Shown here: piece after piece, positions 12,201 through 25,942 of the stretch
Position numbering within the stretch: position 1 is the stretch's first letter
Layout: every line of letters begins with the position of its first letter
DNA from: Pogonophryne albipinna
Taxonomy: Eukaryota > Chordata > Actinopteri > Perciformes > Artedidraconidae
DNA length: 64,000 bases
Assembly: GCA_028583405.1 (NCBI GenBank)
Contig: JAPTMU010000278.1
Span: 186,001 to 250,000, forward strand
Reading direction: 5' to 3'
Made by a program: the position numbers and the translations under genes
Notes under the pieces: generated by a model
What the model was told of the DNA's origin: nothing
The model's database searches: none
What the model saw: the letters and a program-made list of their open reading frames with translations, nothing else

Positions 12201-15200
12201 TGATGTCATTACGTGATCTATGGGCATGATGTCATTACGTGATCTATGAGCATGATGTCATTACGTGATCTATGAGCATGATGTCATTACGTGATCTATG
12301 GGCATGATGTCATTAGGTGATCTATGAGCATGATGTCATCACGTGATCTATGAGCATGATGTCATCACGTGATCTATGGGCATGATGTCATTACGTGATC
12401 TATGGGCATGATGTCATCACGTGATCTATGGGCATGATGTCATTACGTGATCTATGGGCATGATGTCATTACGTGATCTATGAGCATGATGTCATCACGT
12501 GATCTATGGGCATGATGTCATTACGTGACCTATGAGCATGATGTCATTACGTGACCTATGGGCATGATGTCATTACGTGATCTATGAGCATGATGTCATT
12601 ACGTGATCTATGAGCATGATGTCATTACGTGATCTATGGGCATGATGTCATTACGTGATCTATGAGCATGATGTCATTACGTGATCGATGAGCATGATGT
12701 CATTACGTGATCTATGAGCATGATGTCATTACGTGATCTATGGGCATGATGTCATCACGTGATCTATGAGCATGATGTCATCACGTGATCTATGGGCATG
12801 ATGTCATCACGTGATCTATGGGCATGATGTCATTACGTGATCTATGGGCATGATGTCATTACGTGATCTATGAGCATGATGTCATTACGTGATCTATGAG
12901 CATGATGTCATTACGTGATCTATGGGCATGATGTCATTACGTGATCTATGGGCATGATGTCATTACGTGATCTATGGGCATGATGTCATTACGTGATCTA
13001 TGAGCATGATGTCATTACGTGATCTATGAGCATGATGTCATTACGTGATCTATGAGCATGATGTCATTACGTGATCTATGGGCATGATGTCATTACGTGA
13101 TCTATGGGCATGATGTCATTACGTGATCTATGGGCATGATGTCATTACGTGATCTATGGGCATGATGTCATTACGTGATCTATGAGCATGATGTCATTAC
13201 GTGATCTATGGGCATGATGTCATTACGTGATCTATGGGCATGATGTCATTACGTGATCTATGGGCATGATGTCATTACGTGATCTATGAGCATGATGTCA
13301 TTACGTGATCTATGAGCATGATGTCATTACGTGATCTATGAGCATGATGTCATTACGTGATCTATGAGCATGATGTCATTACGTGATCTATGTCATGATG
13401 TCATTACGTGATCTATGAGCATGATGTCATTACGTGATCTATGGGCATGATGTCATTACGTGATCTATGGGCATGATGTCATTACGTGATCTATGGGCAT
13501 GATGTCATTACGTGATCTATGGGCATGATGTCATTACGTGATCTATGGGCATGATGTCATTACGTGATCTATGGGCATGATGTCATTACGTGATCTATGA
13601 GCATGATGTCATTACGTGATCTATGAGCATGATGTCATTACGTGACCTATGGGCATGATGTCATTACGTGATCTATGAGCATGATGTCATTACGTGATCT
13701 ATGAGCATGATGTCATTACGTGATCTATGGGCATGATGTCATTACGTGATCTATGGGCATGATGTCATTACGTGATCTATGGGCATGATGTCATTACGTG
13801 ATCTATGAGCATGATGTCATTACGTGATCTATGAGCATGATGTCATTACGTGATCTATGAGCATGATGTCATTACGTGATCTATGGGCATGATGTCATTA
13901 CGTGATCTATGGCATGATGTCATGACGTGATCTATGAGCATGATGTCATTACGTGATCTATGGGCATGATGTCATTACGTGATCTATGAGCATGATGTCA
14001 TTACGTGATCTATGGGCATGATGTCATTACGTGATCTATGGGCATGATGTCATTACGTGATCTATGGGCATGATGTCATTACGTGATCTATGAGCATGAT
14101 GTCATTACGTGATCTATGAGCATGATGTCATGACGTGATCTATGGGCATGATGTCATTACGTGATCTATGGGCATGATGTCATTACGTGATCTATGAGCA
14201 TGATGTCATTACGTGATCTATGAGCATGATGTCATTACGTGATCTATGGGCATGATGTCATGACGTGATCTATGAGCATGATGTCATCACGTGATCTATG
14301 AGCATGATGTCATCACGTGATCTATGAGCATGATGTCATTACGTGATCTATGGGCATGATGTCATTACGTGATCTATGAGCATGATGTCATTACGTGATC
14401 TATGAGCATGATGTCATTACGTGATCTATGGGCATGATGTCATTACGTGATCTATGGGCATGATGTCATTACGTGATCTATGGGCATGATGTCATTACGT
14501 GATCTATGGGCATGATGTCATTACGTGATCTATGGGCATGATGTCATTACGTGATCTATGAGCATGATGTCATTACGTGATCTATGAGCATGATGTCATT
14601 ACGTGATCTATGGGCATGATGTCATTACGTGATCTATGGGCATGATGTCATTACGTGATCTATGGGCATGATGTCATTACGTGATCTATGAGCATGATGT
14701 CATTACGTGATCTATGGGCATGATGTCATTACGTGATCTATGAGCATGATGTCATTACGTGATCTATGAGCATGATGTCATTACGTGATCTATGGGCATG
14801 ATGTCATTACGTGATCTATGAGCATGATGTCATTACGTGATCTATGGGCATGATGTCATTACGTGATCTATGGGCATGATGTCATACGTGATCTATGGGC
14901 ATGATGTCATACGTGATCTATGGGCATGATGTCATTACGTGATCTATGAGCATGATGTCATTACGTGATCTATGAGCATGATGTCATTACGTGATCTATG
15001 GCATGATGTCATTACGTGATCTATGGGCATGATGTCATTACGTGATCTATGGGCATGATGTCATTACGTGATCTATGGCATGATGTCATTACGTGATCTA
15101 TGGCATGATGTCATTACGTGATCTATGAGCATGATGTCATTACGTGATCTATGAGCATGATGTCATTACGTGACCTATGGGCATGATGTCATTACGTGAT

Positions 15201-18200
15201 CTATGGGCATGATGTCATTACGTGATCTATGAGCATGATGTCATTACGTGATCTATGAGCATGATGTCATTACGTGATCTATGGGCATGATGTCATTACG
15301 TGATCTATGAGCATGATGTCATTACGTGATCTATGAGCATGATGTCATTACGTGATCTATGAGCATGATGTCATTACGTGATCTATGGGCATGATGTCAT
15401 ACGTGATCTATGAGCATGATGTCATACGTGATCTATGGGCATGATGTCATTACGTGATCTATGGGCATGATGTCATTACGTGATCTATGGGCATGATGTC
15501 ATTACGTGATCTATGAGCATGATGTCATTACGTGATCTATGAGCATGATGTCATTACGTGATCTATGAGCATGATGTCATTACGTGATCTATGGCATGAT
15601 GTCATTACGTGATCTATGGCATGATGTCATTACGTGATCTATGGGCATGATGTCATTACGTGATCTATGGGCATGATGTCATTACGTGATCTATGGGCAT
15701 GATGTCATTACGTGATCTATGGGCATGATGTCATTACGTGATCTATGGCATGATGTCATTACGTGATCTATGGGCATGATGTCATTACGTGATCTATGGG
15801 CATGATGTCATTACGTGATCTATGGGCATGATGTCATTACGTGATCTATGGGCATGATGTCATTACGTGATCTATGAGCATGATGTCATTACGTGATCTA
15901 TGAGCATGATGTCATTACGTGATCTATGGGCATGATGTCATTACGTGATCTATGAGCATGATGTCATACGTGATCTATGAGCATGATGTCATTACGTGAT
16001 CTATGGGCATGATGTCATTACGTGATCTATGGGCATGATGTCATTACGTGATCTATGGGCATGATGTCATTACGTGATCTATGTCATGATGTCATTACGT
16101 GATCTATGAGCATGATGTCATTACGTGATCTATGAGCATGATGTCATTACGTGATCTATGGGCATGATGTCATTACGTGATCTATGGGCATGATGTCATT
16201 ACGTGATCTATGGGCATGATGTCATTACGTGATCTATGGGCATGATGTCATTACGTGATCTATGGGCATGATGTCATTACGTGATCTATGAGCATGATGT
16301 CATTACGTGATCTATGAGCATGATGTCATTACGTGATCTATGAGCATGATGTCATTACGTGATCTATGGGCATGATGTCATTACGTGATCTATGGGCATG
16401 ATGTCATTACGTGATCTATGAGCATGATGTCATTACGTGATCTATGTCATGATGTCATTACGTGATCTATGAGCATGATGTCATTACGTGATCTATGGGC
16501 ATGATGTCATTACGTGATCTATGGCATGATGTCATTACGTGATCTATGGGCATGATGTCATTACGTGATCTATGGGCATGATGTCATTACGTGATCTATG
16601 GCATGATGTCATTACGTGATCTATGGGCATGATGTCATTACGTGATCTATGGCATGATGTCATTACGTGATCTATGGGCATGATGTCATTACGTGATCTA
16701 TGAGCATGATGTCATTACGTGATCTATGAGCATGATGTCATTACGTGATCTATGGGCATGATGTCATTACGTGATCTATGAGCATGATGTCATACGTGAT
16801 CTATGAGCATGATGTCATCACGTGATCTATGGGCATGATGTCATTACGTGATCTATGGCATGATGTCATACGTGATCTATGGGCATGATGTCATTACGTG
16901 ATCTATGGGCATGATGTCATTACGTGATCTATGAGCATGATGTCATTACGTGATCTATGGCATGATGTCATTACGTGATCTATGGGCATGATGTCATTAC
17001 GTGATCTATGGGCATGATGTCATTACGTGATCTATGGGCATGATGTCATTACGTGATCTATGGCATGATGTCATTACGTGATCTATGGGCATGATGTCAT
17101 TACGTGATCTATGAGCATGATGTCATTACGTGATCTATGAGCATGATGTCATTACGTGACCTATGGGCATGATGTCATTACGTGACCTATGGGCATGATG
17201 TCATTACGTGATCTATGGCATGATGTCATTACGTGATCTATGAGCATGATGTCATTACGTGATCTATGGGCATGATGTCATTACGTGATCTATGTCATGA
17301 TGTCATTACGTGATCTATGAGCATGATGTCATTACGTGATCTATGAGCATGATGTCATTACGTGATCTATGGGCATGATGTCATTACGTGATCTATGGGC
17401 ATGATGTCATTACGTGATCTATGGGCATGATGTCATTACGTGATCTATGGGCATGATGTCATTACGTGATCTATGGGCATGATGTCATTACGTGATCTAT
17501 GGCATGATGTCATTACGTGATCTATGAGCATGATGTCATTACGTGATCTATGAGCATGATGTCATTACGTGATCTATGAGCATGATGTCATTACGTGATC
17601 TATGAGCATGATGTCATTACGTGATCTATGAGCATGATGTCATTACGTGATCTATGGGCATGATGTCATTACGTGATCTATGAGCATGATGTCATTACGT
17701 GATCTATGAGCATGATGTCATTACGTGATCTATGGCATGATGTCATTACGTGATCATGAGCATGATGTCATTACGTGATCTATGGCATGATGTCATTACG
17801 TGATCTATGAGCATGATGTCATTACGTGATCTATGAGCATGATGTCATTACGTGATCTATGGCATGATGTCATTACGTGATCTATGGCATGATGTCATTA
17901 CGTGATCTATGAGCATGATGTCATTACGTGATCTATGGGCATGATGTCATTACGTGATCTATGGCATGATGTCATTACGTGATCTATGAGCATGATGTCA
18001 TTACGTGATCTATGGGCATGATGTCATTACGTGATCTATGAGCATGATGTCATTACGTGATCTATGGACATGATGTCATTACGTGATCTATGGCATGATG
18101 TCATTACGTGATCTATGGCATGATGTCATTACGTGATCTATGGGCATGATGTCATTACGTGATCTATGGCATGATGTCATTACGTGATCTATGAGCATGA

Positions 18201-21200
18201 TGTCATTACGTGATCTATGAGCATGATGTCATTACGTGATCTATGGCATGATGTCATTACGTGATCTATGGGCATGATGTCATTACGTGATCTATGGGCA
18301 TGATGTCATTACGTGATCTATGGGCATGATGTCATTACGTGATCTATGAGCATGATGTCATTACGTGATCTATGGGCATGATGTCATTACGTGATCTATG
18401 GGCATGATGTCATTACGTGATCTATGAGCATGATGTCATTACTGATCTATGGGCATGATGTCATTACGTGATCTATGGGCATGATGTCATTACGTGATCT
18501 ATGAGCATGATGTCATTACGTGATCTATGGGCATGATGTCATTACGTGATCTATGGGCATGATGTCATTACGTGATCTATGGGCATGATGTCATTACGTG
18601 ATCTATGGGCATGATGTCATTACGTGATCTATGGGCATGATGTCATTACGTGATCTATGGGCATGATGTCATTACGTGATCCATGAGCATGATGTCATTA
18701 CGTGATCTATGAGCATGATGTCATTACGTGATCTATGAGCATGATGTCATTACGTGATCATGAGCATGATGTCATTACGTGATCTATGAGCATGATGTCA
18801 TTACGTGATCTATGGGCATGATGTCATTACGTGATCTATGGGCATGATGTCATTACGGATCTATGGGCATGATGTCATTACGTGATATGAGCATGATGTC
18901 ATTACGTGATCTATGGGCATGATGTCATTACGTGATCTATGAGCATGATGTCATACGTGATCTATGAGCATGATGTCATTACGTGATCTATGAGCATGAT
19001 GTCATTACGTGATCTATGGGCATGATGTCATTACGTGATCTATGGGCATGATGTCATTACGTGATCTATGGGCATGATGTCATTACGTGATCTATGAGCA
19101 TGATGTCATACGTGATCTATGAGGCATGATGTCATTACGTGATCTATGGGCATGATGTCATTACGTGATCTATGGGCATGATGTCATTACGTGATCTCTG
19201 GGCATGATGTCATTACGTGATCTATGTGCATGATGTCATTACGTGATCTATGGGCATGATGTCATTACGTGATCTATGAGCATGATGTCATTACGTGATC
19301 TATGGGCATGATGTCATTACGTGATCTATGGCCATGATGTCATTACGTGATCTATGGGCATGATGTCATTACGTGATATATGGGCATGATGTCATTACGT
19401 GATCTATGGGCATGATGTCATTACGTGATCTATGGGCATGATGTCATTACGTGATCTATGGGCATGATGTCATTACGTGATCTATGGGCATGATGTCATT
19501 ACGTGATCTATGGGCATGATGTCATACGTGATCTAGGGCATGATGTCATTACGTGATCTATGAGCATGATGTCATTACGTGATCTATGAGCATGATGTCA
19601 TTACGTGATCTATGAGCATGATGTCATTACGTGATCTATGGGCATGAAGTCATTACGTGATCTAGGGCATGATGTCATTACGTGATCTATGAGCATGATG
19701 TCATTACGTGATCTATGGCATGATGTCATTACGTGATCTATGGCATGATGTCATTACGTGATCTATGGGCATGATGTCATTAGGTGATCTATGAGCATGA
19801 TGTATCGTGATCTATGAGCATGATGTCATCACGTGATCTATGGGCATGATGTCATTACGTGATCTATGGGCATGATGTCATTACGTGATCTATGGGCATG
19901 ATGTCATTACGTGATCTATGGAGCATGATGTCATTCCGTGATCTATGAGCATGATGTCATTACGTGATCTATGAGCATGATGTCATTACGTGATCTATGA
20001 GCATGATGTCATTACGTGATCTATGAGCATGATGTCATTACGTGATCTATGGGCATGATGTCATTACGTGATCTATGAGCATGATGTCATTACGTGATCT
20101 ATGACCATGATGTCATTACGTGATCTATGGGCATGATGTCATTACGTGATCCATGAGCATGATGTCATTACGTGATCTATGAGCATGATGTCATTACGTG
20201 ATCTATGAGCATGATGTCATTACGTGATCTATGGAGCATGATGTCATACGTGATCTATGAGCATGATGTCATTACGTGATCTATGGGCATGATGTCATTA
20301 CGTGATCTAGGCATGATGTCATTACGTGATCTATGGGCATGATGTCATTACGTGATCTATGAGCATGATGTCATTACGTGATCTATGGGCATGATGTCAT
20401 TACGTGATCTATGGGCATGATGTCATTACGTGATCTATGAGCATGATGTCATTACGTGATCTATGAGCATGATGTCATTACGTGATCTAGGGCATGATGT
20501 CATTACGTGATCTATGGCATGATGTCATTACGTGATCTATGGCATGATGTCATTACGTGATCTATGGCATGATGTCATTACGTGATCTATGGCATGATGT
20601 CATTACGTGATCTATGAGCATGAGTCATTACGTGATCTATGGGCATGATGTCATACGTGATCTATGAGCATGATGTCATTACGTGATCTATGGGCATGAT
20701 GTCATTACGTGATCTATGGAGCATGATGTCATTACGTGATCTATGGCATGATGTCATTACGTGATCTATGAGCATGATGTCATTACGTGATCTATGGGCA
20801 TGATGTCATTACGTGATCTATGAGCATGATGTCATTACGTGATCTATGGGCATGATGTCATTACGTGATCTATGGGCATGATGTCATTACGTGATCTATG
20901 AGCATGATGTCATTACGTGATCTATGAGCATGATGTCATTACGTGATCTATGGGCATGATGTCATTACGTGATCTATGGGCATGATGTCATTACGTGATC
21001 TATGGGCATGAGGTCATTACGTGATCTATGAGGCATGATGTCATTACGTGATCTATAGCATGATGTCATTACGTGATCTATGGCATGATGTCATTACGTG
21101 ATCTATGGGCATGATGTCATTACGTGATCTATGAGCATGAGTTCATTACGTGATCTATGAGCATGATGTCATTACGTGATCTATGAGGCATGATGTCATT

Positions 21201-24200
21201 ACGTGATCTATGAGCATGATGTCATTACGTGATCTATGGCATGATGTCATTACGTGATCTATGGGCATGATGTCATTACGTGATCTATGAGCATGATGTC
21301 ATTACGTGATCTATGAGCATGATGTCATTACGTGATCTATGAGCATGATGTCATTACGTGATCTATGGGCATGATGTCATTACGTGATCTATGGGCATGA
21401 TGTCATTACGTGATCTATGGGCATGATGTCATTACGTGATCTATGGAGCATGATGTCATTACGTGATCTATGAGCATGATGTCATTACGTGATCTATGGG
21501 CATGATGTCATTACGTGATCTATGAGCATGATGTCATTACGTGATCTATGGCATGATGTCATTACGTGATCTATGAGCATGATGTCATTACGTGATCTAT
21601 GAGCATGATGTCATTACGTGATCTATGAGCATGATGTCATTACGTGATCTATGAGCATGATGTCATTACGTGATCTATGGGCATGATGTCATTACGTGAT
21701 CTATGAGCATGATGTCATTACGTGATCTATGGGCATGATGTCATTACGTGATCTATGAGCATGATGTCATTACGTGATCTATGAGCATGATGTCATTACG
21801 TGATCTATGGGCATGATGTCATTACGTGATCTATGGGCATGATGTCATTACGTGATCTATGGGCATGATGTCATTACGTGATCTATGGCATGATGTCATT
21901 ACGTGATCTATGGGCATGATGTCATTACGTGATCTATGGGCATGATGTCATTACGTGATCTATGGGCATGATGTCATTACGTGATCTATGGAGCATGATG
22001 TCATTACGTGATCTAGTGAGCATGATGTCATTACGTGATCTATGGGCATGATGTCATTACGTGATCTATGGGCATGATGTCATTACGTGATCTATGGGCA
22101 TGATGTCATTACGTGATCTATGAGCATGATGTCATTACGTGATCTATGGGCATGATGTCATTACGTGATCTATGGGCATGATGTCATTACGTGATCTATG
22201 GGCATGATGTCATTACGTGATCTATGGGCATGATGTCATTACGTGATCTATGGGCATGATGTCATTACGTGATCTATGAGCATGATGTCATTACGTGATC
22301 TATGAGCATGATGTCATTACGTGATCTATGGGCATGATGTCATTACGTGATCTATGAGCATGATGTCATTACGTGATCTATGGGCATGATGTCATTACGT
22401 GATCTATGGGCATGATGTCATTACGTGATCTATGGGCATGATGTCATTACGTGATCTATGAGGCATGATGTCATTACGTGATCTATGGCATGATGTCATT
22501 ACGTGATCTATGGGCATGATGTCATTACGTGATCTATGAGCATGATGTCATTACGTGATCTATGAGCATGATGTCATTACGTGATCTATGGGCATGATGT
22601 CATTACGTGATCTATGGCATGATGTCATTACGTGATCTATGGGCATGATGTCATTACGTGATCTATGAGCATGATGTCATTACGTGATCTATGAGCATGA
22701 TGTCATTACGTGATCTATGGGCATGATGTCATTACGTGATCTATGAGCATGATGTCATTACGTGATCTATGAGCATGATGTCATTACGTGATCTATGGGC
22801 ATGATGTCATTACGTGATCTATGGGCATGATGTCATTACGTGATCTATGGGCATGATGTCATTACGTGATCTATGGGCATGATGTCATTACGTGATCTAT
22901 GGGCATGATGTCATTACGTGATCTATGAGCATGATGTCATTACGTGATCTATGAGCATGATGTCATTACGTGATCTATGAGCATGATGTCATTACGTGAT
23001 CTATGAGGCATGATGTCATTACGTGATCTATGGGCATGATGTCATTACGTGATCTATGAGCATGATGTCATTACGTGATCTATGAGCATGATGTCATTAC
23101 GTGATCTATGAGGCATGATGTCATTACGTGATCTATGGGCATGATGTCATTACGTGATCTATGAGCATGATGTCATTACGTGATCTATGAGCATGATGTC
23201 ATTACGTGATCTATGAGCATGATGTCATTACGTGATCTATGGGCATGATGTCATTACGTGATCTATGGGCATGATGTCATTACGTGATCTATGAGCATGA
23301 TGTCATTACGTGATCTATGAGCATGATGTCATTACGTGATCTATGGGCATGATGTCATCTACGTGATCTATGGGCATGATGTCATTACGTGATCTATGGG
23401 CATGATGTCATTACGTGATCTATGAGCATGATGTCATTAAGTGATCTATGGGCATGATGTCATTACGTGATCTATGAGCATGATGTCATTACGTGATCTA
23501 TGAGCATGATGTCATTACGTGATCTATGGGCATGATGTCATTACGTGATCTATGGGCATGATGTCATTACGTGATCTATGGGCATGATGTCATTACGTGA
23601 TCTATGAGCATGATGTCATCACGTGATCTATGAGCATGATGTCATTACGTGATCTATGGGCATGATGTCATTACGTGATCTATGGGCATGATGTCATTAC
23701 GTGATCTATGGGCATGATGTCATTACGTGATCTATGAGCATGATGTCATTAAGTGATCTATGGGCATGATGTCATTACGTGATCTATGAGCATGATGTCA
23801 TTACGTGATCTATGGGCATGATGTCATTACGTGATCTATGGGCATGATGTCATTACGTGATCTATGAGCATGATGTCATTACGTGATCTATGGGCATGAT
23901 GTCATTACGTGATCTATGGGCATTATGTCATTACGTGATCTATGGGCATGATGTCATTACGTGATCTATGGGCATGATGTCATTACGTGATCTATGAGCA
24001 TGATGTCATTACGTGATCTATGAGCATGATGTCATTACGTGATCTATGAGCATGATGTCATTACGTGATCTATGGGCATGATGTCATTACGTGATCTATG
24101 AGCATGATGTCATTACGTGATCTATGAGCATGATGTCATTACGTGATCTATGAGCATGATGTCATTACGTGATCTATGAGCATGATGTCATTACGTGATC

Positions 24201-25572
24201 TATGAGCATGATGTCATTACGTGATCTATGGGCATGATGTCATTACGTGATCTATGGGCATGATGTCATTACGTGATCTATGGGCATGATGTCATTACGT
24301 GATCTATGGGCATGATGTCATTACGTGATCTATGAGCATGATGTCATTACGTGATCTATGAGCATGATGTCATTACGTGATCTATGGGCATGATGTCATT
24401 ACGTGATCTATGGGCATGATGTCATTACGTGATCTATGAGCATGATGTCATTACGTGATCTATGGGCATGATGTCATTACGTGATCTATGAGCATGATGT
24501 CATTACGTGATCTATGAGCATGATGTCATTACGTGATCCATGGGCATGATGTCATTACGTGATCTATGGGCATGATGTCATTACGTGATCTATGAGCATG
24601 ATGTCATTACGTGATCTATGAGCATGATGTCATTACGTGATCCATGGGCATGATGTCATTACGTGATCCATGAGCATGATGTCATTACGTGATCCATGAG
24701 CATGATGTCATTACGTGATCTATGAGCATGATGTCATTACGTGATCTATGAGCATGATGTCATTACGTGATCTATGAGCATGATGTCATTACGTGATCTA
24801 TGGGCATGATGTCATTACGTGATCTATGAGCATGATGTCATTACGTGATCTATGGGCATGATGTCATTACGTGATCTATGGGCATGATGTCATTACGTGA
24901 TATATGGGCATGATGTAATTACGTGATCTATGGGCATGATGTCATTACGTGATCTATGAGCATGATGTCATTACGTGATCTATGAGCATGATGTCATTAC
25001 GTGATATATGGGCATGATGTCATTACGTGATCTATGAGCATGATGTCATTACGTGATCTATGAGCATGATGTCATTACGTGATCTATGAGCATGATGTCA
25101 TTACGTGATCTATGAGCATGATGTCATTACGTGATCTATGAGCATGATGTCATTACGTGATCTATGGGCATGATGTCATTACGTGATCTATGAGCATGAT
25201 GTCATTACGTGATCTATGAGCATGATGTCATTACGTGATCTATGAGCATGATGTCATTACGTGATCTATGGGCATGATGTCATTACGTGATCTATGGGCA
25301 TGATGTCATTACGTGATCTATGAGCATGATGTCATCACGTGATCTATGGGCATGATGTCATCACGTGATCTATGGGCATGATGTCATCACGTGATCTATG
25401 GGCATGATGTCATTACGTGATCTATGGGCATGATGTCATTACGTGATCTATGGGCATGATGTCATTACGTGATCTATGGGCATGATGTCATTACGTGATC
25501 TATGGGCATGATGTCATTAAGTGATCTATGGGCATGATGTCATTACGTGATCTATGAGCATGATGTCATTAC
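9205..25572. repeat. 26-bp satellite array, left block (~630 units)
   Basis: Head-to-tail units of 26 bp begin GATCTATGRGCATG and end TGTCATTACGT. The main variable position is R (A or G). Rarer variants are CATCACG, CATGACG, CATTAGG, GATCCATG, GTGACCTATG and TATGTCATG. Each unit has one CpG and one GATC site. Units of 25 or 27 bp, mostly loss or gain at the GGG, are common at 9,205-11,160 and 14,880-22,650 but rare at 11,200-14,880 and 23,000-25,560. Every frame is noncoding in practice because 26 is not a multiple of three. The array predates the retroelement that splits it. Confidence 0.98.
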
Positions 25573-25942
25573 TGTCACGGTGTGTGCAGCAAGCAGGACC
25601 CAAATGCAGATTAAAGTGAAAACCTTTATTTCAAGGATAACTAATACCATCGACAAAACAGAACACTCACCGGTGAACTCAGTCACAACGAAAGAAGCAC
25701 CAACACTGAACACAGGAAGAGACACGACTAAATACAGGGAGGGGTAATCAAGGGACGAGAAACAGCTGGGCAGGGGAGGAGAAACACAAGGGCCACAGGT
25801 GAACACAATCATATAACCAGACACACCAGGGAACTAACGACGGGAGGAAAACACACAGGGAAAAGGACCAGACAATAACCAGGGAGGAAAACATGACATC
25901 AAACACCCAAAACATCCAAAACAACATAAGAGAATCCTGACA
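25573..25942 (-). mobile_element. 3' LTR (370 bp)
   Basis: Starts TGTCACGG and ends CCTGACA on the plus strand. It has a single R region with one TTTATT (AATAAA in sense) and no poly(T) insert, unlike its partner at 29,332-29,774. The proline-rich frame reads about 65 codons into it. Confidence 0.9.
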
